From: Trichobilharzia regenti
Lineage: Eukaryota > Platyhelminthes > Trematoda > Strigeidida > Schistosomatidae
NCBI GenBank assembly: GCA_944472135.2
Contig: OX235268.1
Coordinates: forward strand, 9,554,589 to 9,618,588
Direction: 5' to 3'
DNA: 64,000 nucleotides
Within the stretch, counting starts at the first letter, position 1; the number at the start of each line of letters is the position of its first letter. Shown in pieces: positions 50,401-61,115 of the stretch. The position numbers and the translations under genes are program-made. The notes under the pieces were generated by a model. That model was not told where the DNA came from and ran no database searches. It worked only from the letters and a program-made list of their open reading frames with translations.

Positions 50401-51986
50401 ATGTTTTATCTCAATATGTTCCATGTTTCACTATACTCACGGCATTTTTATTAGCGTGCATGCCTTTTTGACTAGTTGTATGGATTGTATTCACAATCGT
50501 GTCTTCCTCTGTGGGAATCACAACTATGGGTTCATACTTCGTATTCATTTGTAAGGACGATGTGTATTAGATTAAAGGCTGATCAGGTCTGATTGAAAAG
50601 AATATTGCTACTCTGCATGAGTAAATCTGTATTTCATGGTGTTCACATTTTTACACACACACACACGAGCTCACCTTTCATTTCTAAGTATTTCTGATCC
50701 ATTCCTGTATAAATTTAAATATTCTTTACAGTGAACTAATAGTATTCTGTTTCTTTAATTGAATTCTAGGAAGGATTCTTTGTCATGGATATCTCAATAA
50801 ACATTCTCCTTCTGTCAGTGAGTTGAATAATTCATGAATTTACTTCAAGAATTGTTTGTAGTTTTCTTAGCAAATAGAAAATATTCACATCGAAATATGT
50901 GATTGTATCACTGATCATCTGTTGTTTCCATAATTTATATTTAGTAAGGAAGCACTATCGGTTGACATGAGCAGCTACCATGTACGCATGTCGATTGGAA
51001 ACAGGCTGTCATTGTAGACTAGTGATTATGACCTGAAGGGACTGCTTGTAGATCTTTAATTAATTGACAAATGAGAAATCTGGTCCTTAAATTCATACAG
51101 CGACCAGAATCCAAGTATATGGCTCTAAAATTGACAAAATGTGATGACGAACGGTGAGTTAAGATAGCTTTGCATTTCAAGATACACACTGAGATTCGAG
51201 TGAAATATTCCAATCAATGATGGATAAAACAACTGTATCCGAGAGTCAAACATTTCAACCGCGTTTTCCACTGACAGCTCACCAGTAGTTTTCAATCACT
51301 AGAATGTGTAGGAATCATTGGTAACAGTTATCAGCTACAAAGAAGAATCCGTAATAAGGATTGAATCGAGACAGGATATCGAGGTACATTGAAACGATGA
51401 CACACAAGTTAGTGGAGGATTGGGTAGTAATTACGCAAACGGTTGAAATATATGAACATGTATGAATGCCACAATTAGGCTCTCTAGAAGGCATTTTCTG
51501 ATCAGTTATTTCGCTACAGTGAGCATTGTTGTTGTAACTGAATAATAATAATTTTGATACCAAAATTTATTTGAAAGGTTTAAAACGAATAATTGAGCAT
51601 GTAAGTTCTTTCTCACACTCGTCACAACAGTGTTAAATATCTCACGAGTTGGAGAACTTGTTTCACTTATTATTGCGTAAACTTCGCATATCCAGAGTTT
51701 AAAGTCAACTGTAGTCATTCATTTTGTTTTCTACTGACTGATTCTCATTTGTTTTGATCTTCAGATTACAGTTATAACTGGACAGATTGTATTCAGACAA
51801 GGTTATTTGAACCTTCGTGACAAGTGGCCGTTTAGTGTGTTATTACTGACCACATTAATCGATATATTATATGCAATGTTCCTGTCAGAAGTCCATTTAA
51901 TCAGGATATTAGGTGGATATTATGATCCCCTGAAAAATGATGTTAATGTGCCGACTGAGAGGCGATATATAAGTGAATACAAGTGA
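47500..51986 (+). CDS. Lifeguard/BI-1-like seven-helix membrane protein, copy B (intact)
   Basis: Six exons, all with GT-AG borders and compatible phases: 47500-47691, 47727-47791, 48631-48721, 49313-49543, 50770-50817 and 51765-51986, giving 282 residues. Residues 1-64 are a hydrophilic N-terminus. Hydrophobic helices lie at about 65-86, 87-101, 107-128, 134-155, 168-188, 196-219 and 232-250, and the tail is short and charged. By eye, residues 130-162 (from YEVRIVSV through GYKIKTDLT) line up with the helix 4 to QTKxDFT stretch of BI-1/Lifeguard proteins. The block around GQIVF (215-219) and LIDILYAMF (240-248) lines up with the last two helices. Family members are ER/Golgi membrane proteins that modulate calcium leak and cell death; that role here is inference. 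The Asp of the family's DTQ motif is missing (Thr-Gly-Gln, 214-216), while Asp242 matches the second conserved Asp. Failure to splice the 35-bp intron would stop translation within 11 codons. Confidence 0.72.
47692..47726 (+). other. 35-bp intron 1 of copy B
   Basis: The intron starts GTAGGTGG and ends TTGTATTAG. Its removal joins ...YYRR to VIAFTVIL in frame; without it the frame ends at the TAG of the acceptor. The same intron is at 24721-24755, 53450-53484 and 59217-59251. Very short 5' introns are characteristic of schistosome genes. Confidence 0.7.
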
Positions 51987-51993
51987 TTCTCAA

Positions 51994-52932
51994 TGGAGGG
52001 ATTTTGCACATAATTTGTGCATATCAGTTACATTATCAACATTTCATTTATCATCTTAGACATTAAATTGTAATTTGGCAACCCTACAACTTCTAATCAC
52101 TCTATTTCATCATTACTTATTACCTCACATATCTCTAAATTACTTCCATCTTAACTACAAATTTGCTTATTTTTACGAGATAATTCTCCGAACAAAACTC
52201 CAGAAGGCGACGGTGGGCTCGCCGAGTTGTTCTACCAATGTCATTGTCTCCAAGTGAAAAGTAGAATTTATAAATGCACTTTGAAATGGTCAGACTCTCT
52301 AGGTTATCCTTCACCTATATTGGGATTATACAACGGGTGACAAACTGTAGACACAGTGTTCCTGCGAAGAATGTTTGAGTTATTATTTTTCGAAGTTTTG
52401 ATGACAGTAATTCAGTTACTGAGGCTCCTTAAAACGGTAAAGTCAAATACTTGAGACGCACATTGAAGTGAGCATGAAAGATATTGACAAAAAGAGCATT
52501 GCATGTTTCCTAGTCAGATTACCTTTTCGGAAGTAGACAATCCCATCGAAATCGTTGGTCTCCACTGATAATCTCTTCCATCAATTATTTAAAACTAAAT
52601 TACTTTGTAGAATTGAAATAATCATCATCTTGTGACTTATAACCTTTGTACGCTCAATATGATGTTGTTTTCGCGTTTGAAAATGTTCGCTAATAAAAAA
52701 ATATGCTCACAATAACTCTGTATTGTGTACCGACTCTTTGCTTTGATATCAATGATTTTGTGTGTTTGTGTGTACAGCATTCAAAAATAACTTACAAAAT
52801 TCGACTATTGTAACAAAGTTCATCTTCTATGAAATGTGATAACATTAAACCACTATAAACGTACTATGATCACTCTATAATACATAAAATTTTGTCAACA
52901 CTTTTTGTCGAAAAGTCGCATTAATATATATA
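51994..52932. repeat. Inter-gene spacer S, copy 1
   Basis: An AT-rich spacer of about 940 bp separates copy B from copy C and recurs at 57761-58699 after copy C. It ends in a short TA run directly before the next tandem unit. No gene was recognised; a 60-codon frame at 52075-52257 has no family resemblance. Because copies C and D lack the upstream flank found at A and B, this spacer supplies their 5' neighbourhood. Confidence 0.85.
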
Positions 52933-53257
52933 TAACTGATAGACACTTAATTTCTTGTCAATGTATATATACCTCACAATATCAGATAGATGGGACTACT
53001 TCCCACAATCTGTTTGTCTGTCACACATTCAGACTCACATTTCAGTGACTTTATTGTAGAAAGTAAATTCAAGACACACACGAAAATACATAGCTGACAT
53101 TCGAATATAACCATGTAAGCTGGTCGCACATGATTGGTTGTTTATCTAACTAATCGACGAATAGATAGACCGTGAAAATATATGTATGTAAATACATTAG
53201 TTAAGAAGTGAAATTCATAGTAGTCTAACTTTTGAACTGTATATTATCTCGTTGGTG

Positions 53258-56200
53258 ATGATGATGATAATGATGACGGGGATTGTGAATATGACATTGA
53301 AGTTTTTGTGCTGCAATAACTTGAAGACAGATTTTCATTCTTACAAATGCAAACCCATTTCATATCATGGGCACAACAAACAATCAACGAACGATGAAAG
53401 AAGAAATAAACAGTCAAAAGTGATCAGCGACTCTAAATACTACCGACGAGTAGGTGGAATTTATGTTGAAGATAATTGTATTAGGTGATTGCATTCACAG
53501 TGATACTGGTCATAATCACCACGGCTATTATGATGTTGGGTATTTACTTGTAAGTATCTCAGGTCGCTTTCAAAGTAGAAATTGTTTTTTATGTTTAGGC
53601 TTGGTCTTGAAATAAAAACAAAATATGGAATCCTGGTGGTGTTGATTTCCAGGTAGGAATAACGAATCCTTAATTATTCGTTGTTGGCATTATGAAAAGT
53701 ATAATTTATAATGTTTATTGATACATCTACTATGTGAGTGTTGGCGAGAAATCGATGATGCCATTTCACGTCTTTCAATATCCATTTGTGCATACCAGTA
53801 TTCACAACTGTAATAGCATTCAGTTCTCGTAGAACTCAACAGCATAAGATGGACACTTGCTTGCTTAAAACATGTTCGAATTTTCTGCTTTCACATCAGT
53901 ATGAAGGAATAGCGAAACAATTTTCGAATTCCCCACTGATCACGACAGTTTCACTAGGAAAACGAAGAATACACAAGTAATTATTAATGTGCTTAATATA
54001 ATCAGTTGCAGTCAACTAGGTCTTAGCCAAAGATTGAAACGAGTTATCTGGAAACTACTCAAGTAAAGCAGCAGTTTAGCTAGCCAAGTCACCGTGACCA
54101 CAACATTCCATGTCACCTACAGTCGGTTTAGTTCCAGGTTATGTGTGGTTTACTCAGACCGACCATCTAGAAAGAGCTACTACTTCCACCTGATTGCTTC
54201 ACACTTACTCATGTTACTCATTATTATATATTGTCAAAACATCATAAGTTAATTTAATTCGAGGTTGATTCCAAGCCAATAAAGGTAATATTTTTGCATA
54301 GAATGTGTGTGATGAATAAAGGAATTCTAATTACAAGATAACTACTTCAAACTGGTTCATTTTCATTTCCAACTTTTTCTGAATACAGCTGCTTGGCCAT
54401 TGTAGTTGTCTTCGTCCTGCTATTCGTCGATGCAACACAGACTAAACCATTCGTTGGATTCATTTTCTTATGCTTATATGTAAGTTATATCTGTGCATGC
54501 CTATAAGGAGTGGTGTGTATATTTATTTTACCTATTTAATTGTACAAATACTACAAAGGGTAATCACAATTTGTCATACAACGACATGATGAGTGATAGT
54601 GATGACATTAAAAGAATTCCTGTGATTAGTAAAGGAATAGTGAACCACTCAGGGGTCATTAAGACCAGCTTCATTATGTAGTAATGATGAATGATCCAGA
54701 GGTCTGGTGCCTTCAGGTTTCAATCTGAGCTAAAGTCCGTCAATCATCAGTCCGAATGTCTTGGTGTGTTGGTATATTACTACAGCACCACATATCGTAG
54801 GTTCGAAGAACTGAGGCTGGATCGCAGGTAAGCATTCCGGATGACTAGCACCATGCACAGAACATAGACCTAAGCAGATTTCCCACTGTTTGACTCCAAC
54901 CATCTCACTCTACATACTTCATCGTTAAAAGTATATTGCACAATTATTTTCTCGAATTAGGCTTGTGAGTGATCATGATGAACAGAAGTAAGTGTGCTTA
55001 CAAAACAAATTTGTAATTTCAAAATTCATTTTCTGTTCATATTCTCACCTCTGTTTTGATTTCTACTACATAAACATAGGCGATCTTTTTGGCCGTTATT
55101 TTATACGTACTCGCGACGTATGAGGTGAGAATTGTTTCCGTGATTGTTTGGTGTGTCTGCCTTCTCGTATGTGCACTCGTGTTTCTTCTGGGATACAAAA
55201 TCAAGACTGATCTGACAAAAACTGCAGACGGTTATTTCGGATACTTCCTGATGATGCTGTTCGCAGGAATACTTCTTGGTGAAATATTTCTCATAAGGGA
55301 TCAAAAGTTTGTGAGTAACTATCTTTCTATTTGCTGTTTCATATAACTAATCATCTTGTGGTTGAGAATTACACGTGAAAACGCAAATCAACTTCAGCGT
55401 AGTAAATTATGAACGATTGAAATAATAAAATGCATGATGAATAACATTGCACTGATATATTCAAAATGACAAAGATGTTATTCACCTGCGTTCCCCATCT
55501 CGGCGTGTTCATTCATCGCATTATGAGGACCTGAAAACCGTCACTGAGAATGTCACTTATCAGATTGGCTATGAAATAGATAAATTCGATTTTGTTGAAA
55601 TCAATTATGAGGAATTAAAAAAACTGACCTTAAGGAGGATCATGAAATGTGACTTCACCGTTTACACAAGGAAATCCTCAGATAGACACAGGAATAATAG
55701 TGTAACAGCAGAAGGCGAGACACCGAAGCACTGATCATCGTTCGAACCACCACTTATATAGGAATAGTTTTATATTCTCTAACCAATGATTGGGCGTTTG
55801 ACTAAGGTTATGACATTAAACGGCATGAAATAGAATGTTCAAATACATAGTACTCTGTTGCTAATGCTGAAATGAACTGTGACAATATGTGAGAATAATA
55901 TTCCGTCCGAACACAACGTCCGTCTCCCACTGCCACAGTTGCAGTTAAAGTATCATGGATAATAATTGTCGTCGATGAAATCTGCTCAACGCGAATAGTA
56001 TTGTAACCCAATCAAATGACCGGACCAACACAACCACCATCAGAAATACCACCACCATCCATGCATATGTATATTTAATTGCCATATGAGAAACCCTGCT
56101 ATAAGCTTCGTGCATTTTCGTCAAAACGCAGTTTTTTCACTTCCATTTCGATTTGAATTACTTCATAATGTTTTATCTCAATATGTTCCATGTTTCACTA

Positions 56201-57753
56201 TACTCACGGCATTTTTATTAGCGTGCATGCCTTTTTGACTAGTTGCATGGATTGTATTCACAATCGTGTCTTCCTCTGTGGGAATCACAACTATGGGTTA
56301 ATACTTCGTATTCATTTGTAAGGACGATGTGTATTAGATTAAAGGCTGATCAGGTCTGATTGAAAAGAATATTGCTACTCTGCATGAGTAAATCTGTATT
56401 TCATGGTGTTCACATTTTTACACACACACACACGAGCTCACCTTTCATTTCTAAGTATTTCTGATCCATTCCTGTATAAATTTAAATATTCTTTACAGTG
56501 AACTAATAGTATTCTGTTTCTTTAATTGAATTCTAGGAAGGATTCTTTGTCATGGATATCTCAATAAACATTCTCCTTCTGTCAGTGAGTTGAATAATTC
56601 ATGAATTTACTTCAAGAATTGTTTGTAGTTTTCTTAGCAAATAGAAAATATTCACATCGAAATATGTGATTGTATCACTGATCATCTGTTGTTTCCATAA
56701 TTTATATTTAGTAAGGAAGCACTATCGGTTGACATGAGCAGCTACCATGTACGCATGTCGATTGGAAACAGGCTGTCATTGTAGACTAGTGATTATGACC
56801 TGAAGGGACTGCTTGTAGATCTTTAATTAATTGACAAATGAGAAATCTGGTCCTTAAATTCATACAGCGACCAGAATCCAAGTATATGGCTCTAAAATTG
56901 ACAAAATGTGATGACGAACGGTGAGTTAAGATAGCTTTGCATTTCAAGATACACACTGAGATTCGAGTGAAATATTCCAATCAATGATGGATAAAACAAC
57001 TGTATCCGAGAGTCAAACATTTCAACCGCGTTTTCCACTGACAGCTCACCAGTAGTTTTCAATCACTAGAATGTGTAGGAATCATTGGTAACAGTTATCA
57101 GCTACAAAGAAGAATCCGTAATAAGGATTGAATCGAGACAGGATATCGAGGTACATTGAAACGATGACACACAAGTTAGTGGAGGATTGGGTAGTAATTA
57201 CGCAAACGGTTGAAATATATGAACATGTATGAATGCCACAATTAGGCTCTCTAGAAGGCATTTTCTGATCAGTTATTTCGCTACAGTGAGCATTGTTGTT
57301 GTAACTGAATAATAATAATTTTGATACCAAAATTTATTTGAAAGGTTTAAAACGAATAATTGAGCATGTAAGTTCTTTCTCACACTCGTCACAACAGTGT
57401 TAAATATCTCACGAGTTGGAGAACTTGTTTCACTTATTATTGCGTAAACTTCGCATATCCAGAGTTTAAAGTCAACTGTAGTCATTCATTTTGTTTTCTA
57501 CTGACTGATTCTCATTTGTTTTGATCTTCAGATTACAGTTATAACTGGACAGATTGTATTCAGACAAGGTTATTTGAACCTTCGTGACAAGTGGCCGTTT
57601 AGTGTGTTATTACTGACCACATTAATCGATATATTATATGCAATGTTCCTGTCAGAAGTCCATTTAATCAGGATATTAGGTGGATATTATGATCCCCTGA
57701 AAAATGATGTTAATGTGCCGACTGAGAGGCGATATATAAGTGAATACAAGTGA
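53258..57753 (+). CDS. Lifeguard/BI-1-like seven-helix membrane protein, copy C (intact)
   Basis: Exons are 53258-53449, 53485-53549, 54389-54479, 55080-55310, 56537-56584 and 57532-57753. They encode 282 residues that I find identical to copy B; for example, the exon 4 change CTT to CTG is silent. Exon 5 has the full 48 nt, so helices 6 and 7 are retained. What differs is the surroundings. Upstream similarity with copy B ends only about 325 bp before the ATG, so C sits behind spacer S rather than behind the 2-kb flank of A and B. If promoter elements lie further upstream than that, C may be expressed differently or not at all. The function assignment and its limits are as for copy B. Confidence 0.72.
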
Positions 57754-57760
57754 TTCTCAA

Positions 57761-58699
57761 TGGAGGGATTTTGCACATAATTTGTGCATATCAGTTACAT
57801 TATCAACATTTCATTTATCATCTTAGACATTAAATTGTAATTTGGCAACCCTACAACTTCTAATCACTCTATTTCATCATTACTTATTACCTCACATATC
57901 TCTAAATTACTTCCATCTTAACTACAAATTTGCTTATTTTTACGAGATAATTCTCCGAACAAAACTCCAGAAAGCCACGGTGGGCTCGCCGAGTTGTTCT
58001 ACCAATGTCATTGTCTCCAAGTGAAAAGTAGAATTTATAAATGCACTTTGAAATGGTCAGACTCTCTAGGTTATCCTTCACCTGTATTGGGATTATACAA
58101 CGGGTGACAAACTGTAGACACAGTGTTCCTGCGAAGAATGTTTGAGTTATTATTTTTCGAAGTTTTGATGACAGTAATTCAGTTACTGAGGCTCCTTAAA
58201 ACGGTAAAGTCAAATACTTGAGATGCACATTGAAGTGAGCATGGAAGATATTGACAAAAAGAGCATTGCATGTTTCCTAGTCAGATTACCTTTTCGGAAG
58301 TAGACAATCCCATCGAAATCGTTGGTCTCCACTGATAATCTCTTCCATCAATTATTTAAAACTAAATTACTTTGTAGAATTGAAATAATCATCATCTTGT
58401 GACTTATAACCTTTGTACGCTCAATATGATGTTGTTTTCGCGTTTGAAAATGTTCGCTAATAAAAAAATATGCTCACAATATCTCTGTATTGTGTACCGA
58501 CTCTTTGCTTTGATATCAATGATTTTGTGTGTTTGTGTGTACAGCATTCATAAATAACTTACAAAATTCGACTATTGTAACAAAGGTTATCTTCTATGAA
58601 ATGTGATAACATTAAACCACTATAAACGTACTATGATCACTCTATAATACATAAAATTTTGTCAACACTTTTTGTCGAAAAGTCGCATTAATATATATA
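57761..58699. repeat. Inter-gene spacer S, copy 2
   Basis: Near-identical to 51994-52932, with a handful of substitutions. It leads into the truncated unit Y4. Confidence 0.85.
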
Positions 58700-60897
58700 T
58701 AACTGATAGACACTTAATTTCTTGTCAATGTATATATACCTCACAATATCAGATAGATGGGACTACTTCCCACAATCTGTTTGTCTGTCACACATTCAGA
58801 CTCACATTTCAGTGACTTTATTGTAGAAAGTAAATTCAAGACACACACGAAAATACATAGCTGACATTCGAATATAACCATGTAAGCTGGTCGCACATGA
58901 TTGGTTGTTTATCTAACTAATCGACGAATAGATAGACCGTGAAAATATATGTATGTAAATACATTAGTTAAGAAGTGAAATTCATAGTAGTCTAACTTTT
59001 GAACTGTATATTATCTCGTTGGTGATGATGATGATAATGATGACGGGGATTGTGAATATGACATTGAAGTTTTTGTGCTGCAATAACTTGAAGACAGATT
59101 TTCATTCTTACAAATGCAAACCCATTTCATATCATGGGCACAACAAACAATCAACGAACGATGAAAGAAGAAATAAACAGTCAAAAGTGATCAGCGACTC
59201 TAAATACTACCAACGAGTAGGTGGAATTTATGTTGAAGATAATTGTATTAGGTGATTGCATTCACAGTGATACTGGTCATAATCACCACGGCTATTATGA
59301 TGTTGGGTATTTACTTGTAAGTATCTCAGGTCGCTTTCAAAGTAGAAATTGTTTTTTATGTTTAGGTTTTGTCTTGAAATAGAAACAAAATATGGAATCC
59401 TGGTGGTGGTGATTTCCAGGTAGGAATAACGAATCCTTAATTATTCGTTGTTGGCATTATGAAAAGTATAATTTATAATGTTTATTGATACATCTACTAT
59501 GTGAGTGTTGGCGAGAAATCGATGATGCCATTTCACGTCTTTCAATATCCATTTGTGCATACCAGTATTCACAACTGTAATAGCATTCAGTTCTCGTAGA
59601 ACTCAACAGCAGAAGATGGACACTTGCTTGCTTAAAACATGTTCGAATTTTCTGCTTTCACATCAGTATGAAGGAATAGCGAAACAATTTTCGAATTCCC
59701 CACTGATCACGACAGTTTCACTAGGAAAACGAAGAATACACAAGTAATTATTAATGTGCTTAATATAATCAGTTGCAGTCAACTAGGTCTTAGCCAAAGA
59801 TTGAAACGAGTTATCTGGAAACTACTCAAGTAAAGCAGCAGTTTAGCTAGCCAAGTCACCGTGACCACAACATTCCATGTCACCTACAGTCGGTTTAGTT
59901 CCAGGTTATGTGTGGTTTACTCAGACCGACCATCTAGAAAGAGCTACTACTTCCACCTGATTGCTTCACACTTACTCATGTTACTCATTATTATATATTG
60001 TCAAAACATCATAAGTTAATTTAATTCGAGGTTGATTCCAAGCCAATAAAGGTAATATTTTTGCATAGAATGTGTGTGATGAATAAAGGAATTCTAATTA
60101 CAAGATAACTACTTCAAACTGGTTCATTTTCATTTCCAACTTTTTCTGAATACAGCTGCTTGGCCATTGTAGTTGTCTTCGTCCTGCTATTCGTCGATGC
60201 AACACAGAATAAACCATTCGTTGGATTCATTTTCTTATGCTTATATGTAAGTTATATCTGTGCATGCCTATAAGGAGTGGTGTGTATATTTATTTTACCT
60301 ATTTAATTGTACAAATACTACAAAGGGTAATCACAATTTGTCATACAACGACATGATGAGTGATAGTGATGACATTAAAAGAATTCCTGTGATTAGTCAA
60401 GGAATAGTGAACCACTCAGGGGTCATTAAGACCAGCTTCGAAATTATGTAGTAATGATGAATGATCCAGAGGTCTGGTGCCTTCAGGTTTCAATCTGAGC
60501 TAAAGTCCGTCAATCATCAGTCCGAATGTCTTGGTGTGTTGGTATATTACTACAGCACCACATATCGTAGGTTCGAAGAACTGAGGCTGGATCGCAGGTA
60601 AGCATTCCGGATGACTAGCACCATGCACAGAACATAGACCTAAGCAGATTTCCCACTGTTTGACTCCAACCATCTCACTCTACATACTTCATCGTTAAAA
60701 GTATATTGCACAATTATTTTCTCGAATTAGGCTTGTGAGTGATCATGATGAACAGAAGTAAGTGTGCTTACAAAACAAATTTGTAATTTCAAAATTCATT
60801 TTCTGTTCATATTCTCACCTCTGTTTTGATTTCTACTACATAAACATAGGCGATCTTTTTGGCCGTTATTTTATACGTACTCGCGACGTATGAGGTG
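58700..60897. repeat. Tandem Y unit, copy Y4, truncated
   Basis: Third member of the array, nearly identical to 52933-55127. It is cut inside exon 4 at about 60897, where module X3 follows after a few bases. Confidence 0.93.
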
Positions 60898-60966
60898 ACA
60901 GTGTGTGGCAGTGTGACAAGCCAACGAAGAAACTACGACCCAACAAATATCCCGAGAGAAATGAAG
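59025..60966 (+). pseudogene. Lifeguard/BI-1-like gene, copy D, truncated and fused to module X
   Basis: Exons 1-3 are intact (59025-59216, 59252-59316, 60156-60246) with Arg63Gln and Thr104Asn relative to B and C. Exon 4 begins at 60850 and keeps only 48 nt, to TATGAGGTGA at 60897. It then runs into X3, where the frame continues for about 21 codons (ending PREMK) before a TGA at 60964-60966. The product would be about 155 residues with three helices. The frame is not that of the X-module ORF. It is most likely a non-functional copy at a rearrangement breakpoint, and the two amino-acid changes unique to D fit relaxed constraint. Confidence 0.75.
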
Positions 60967-61115
60967 TGAGCCACAGAGTTATCACCGAACTAATCGCTAT
61001 CAGACGTGAGATTGAACAACTGAAATCCAAACTGGAAAGTAGTGTGAATTACAGGCATTGTGAGAAGTTACACGAGACAGCTAAAAAGTCAAGATCGGCT
61101 GCATTCAAGCTGTAA
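60903..61115 (+). CDS. Unrecognised coiled-coil-like ORF or terminal exon (X3)
   Basis: Same 69-residue sequence, after the first residue, as at 33132-33338, including EIEQLKSKLESS. Here its upstream context is replaced by copy D of the Lifeguard-like gene, so any true upstream exon is lost. If the segment is a terminal exon, this copy is cut off from its gene. Confidence 0.25.
   Translation: MWQCDKPTKKLRPNKYPERNEVSHRVITELIAIRREIEQLKSKLESSVNYRHCEKLHETAKKSRSAAFKL

Larger units (their letters stand above)
45140..52932. repeat. Duplicated module Y, copy Y2, with spacer
   Basis: 45140-51993 repeats Y1. The gene-bearing part from 47167 to 52932 is the first member of a tandem array with a period of about 5766 bp (next starts at 52933 and 58700). 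The spacer 51994-52932 is shared with Y3 but absent after Y1. Confidence 0.92.
52933..58699. repeat. Tandem Y unit, copy Y3
   Basis: This is the second member of the 5.77 kb tandem array. It begins at TAACTGATAG after a TA run. Relative to Y2 it carries an 8-nt deletion near 52974 and sparse substitutions. It carries gene copy C and spacer S. Confidence 0.93.

Noticed and set aside
47500..51986. Tetraspanin or micro-exon gene as the identity of the amplified gene
   Set aside because: Tetraspanins have four helices and a CCG-containing large loop, neither seen here. Micro-exon genes have many tiny in-phase exons and secreted products, whereas this gene has five introns, exons of 48-231 nt and about seven helices.
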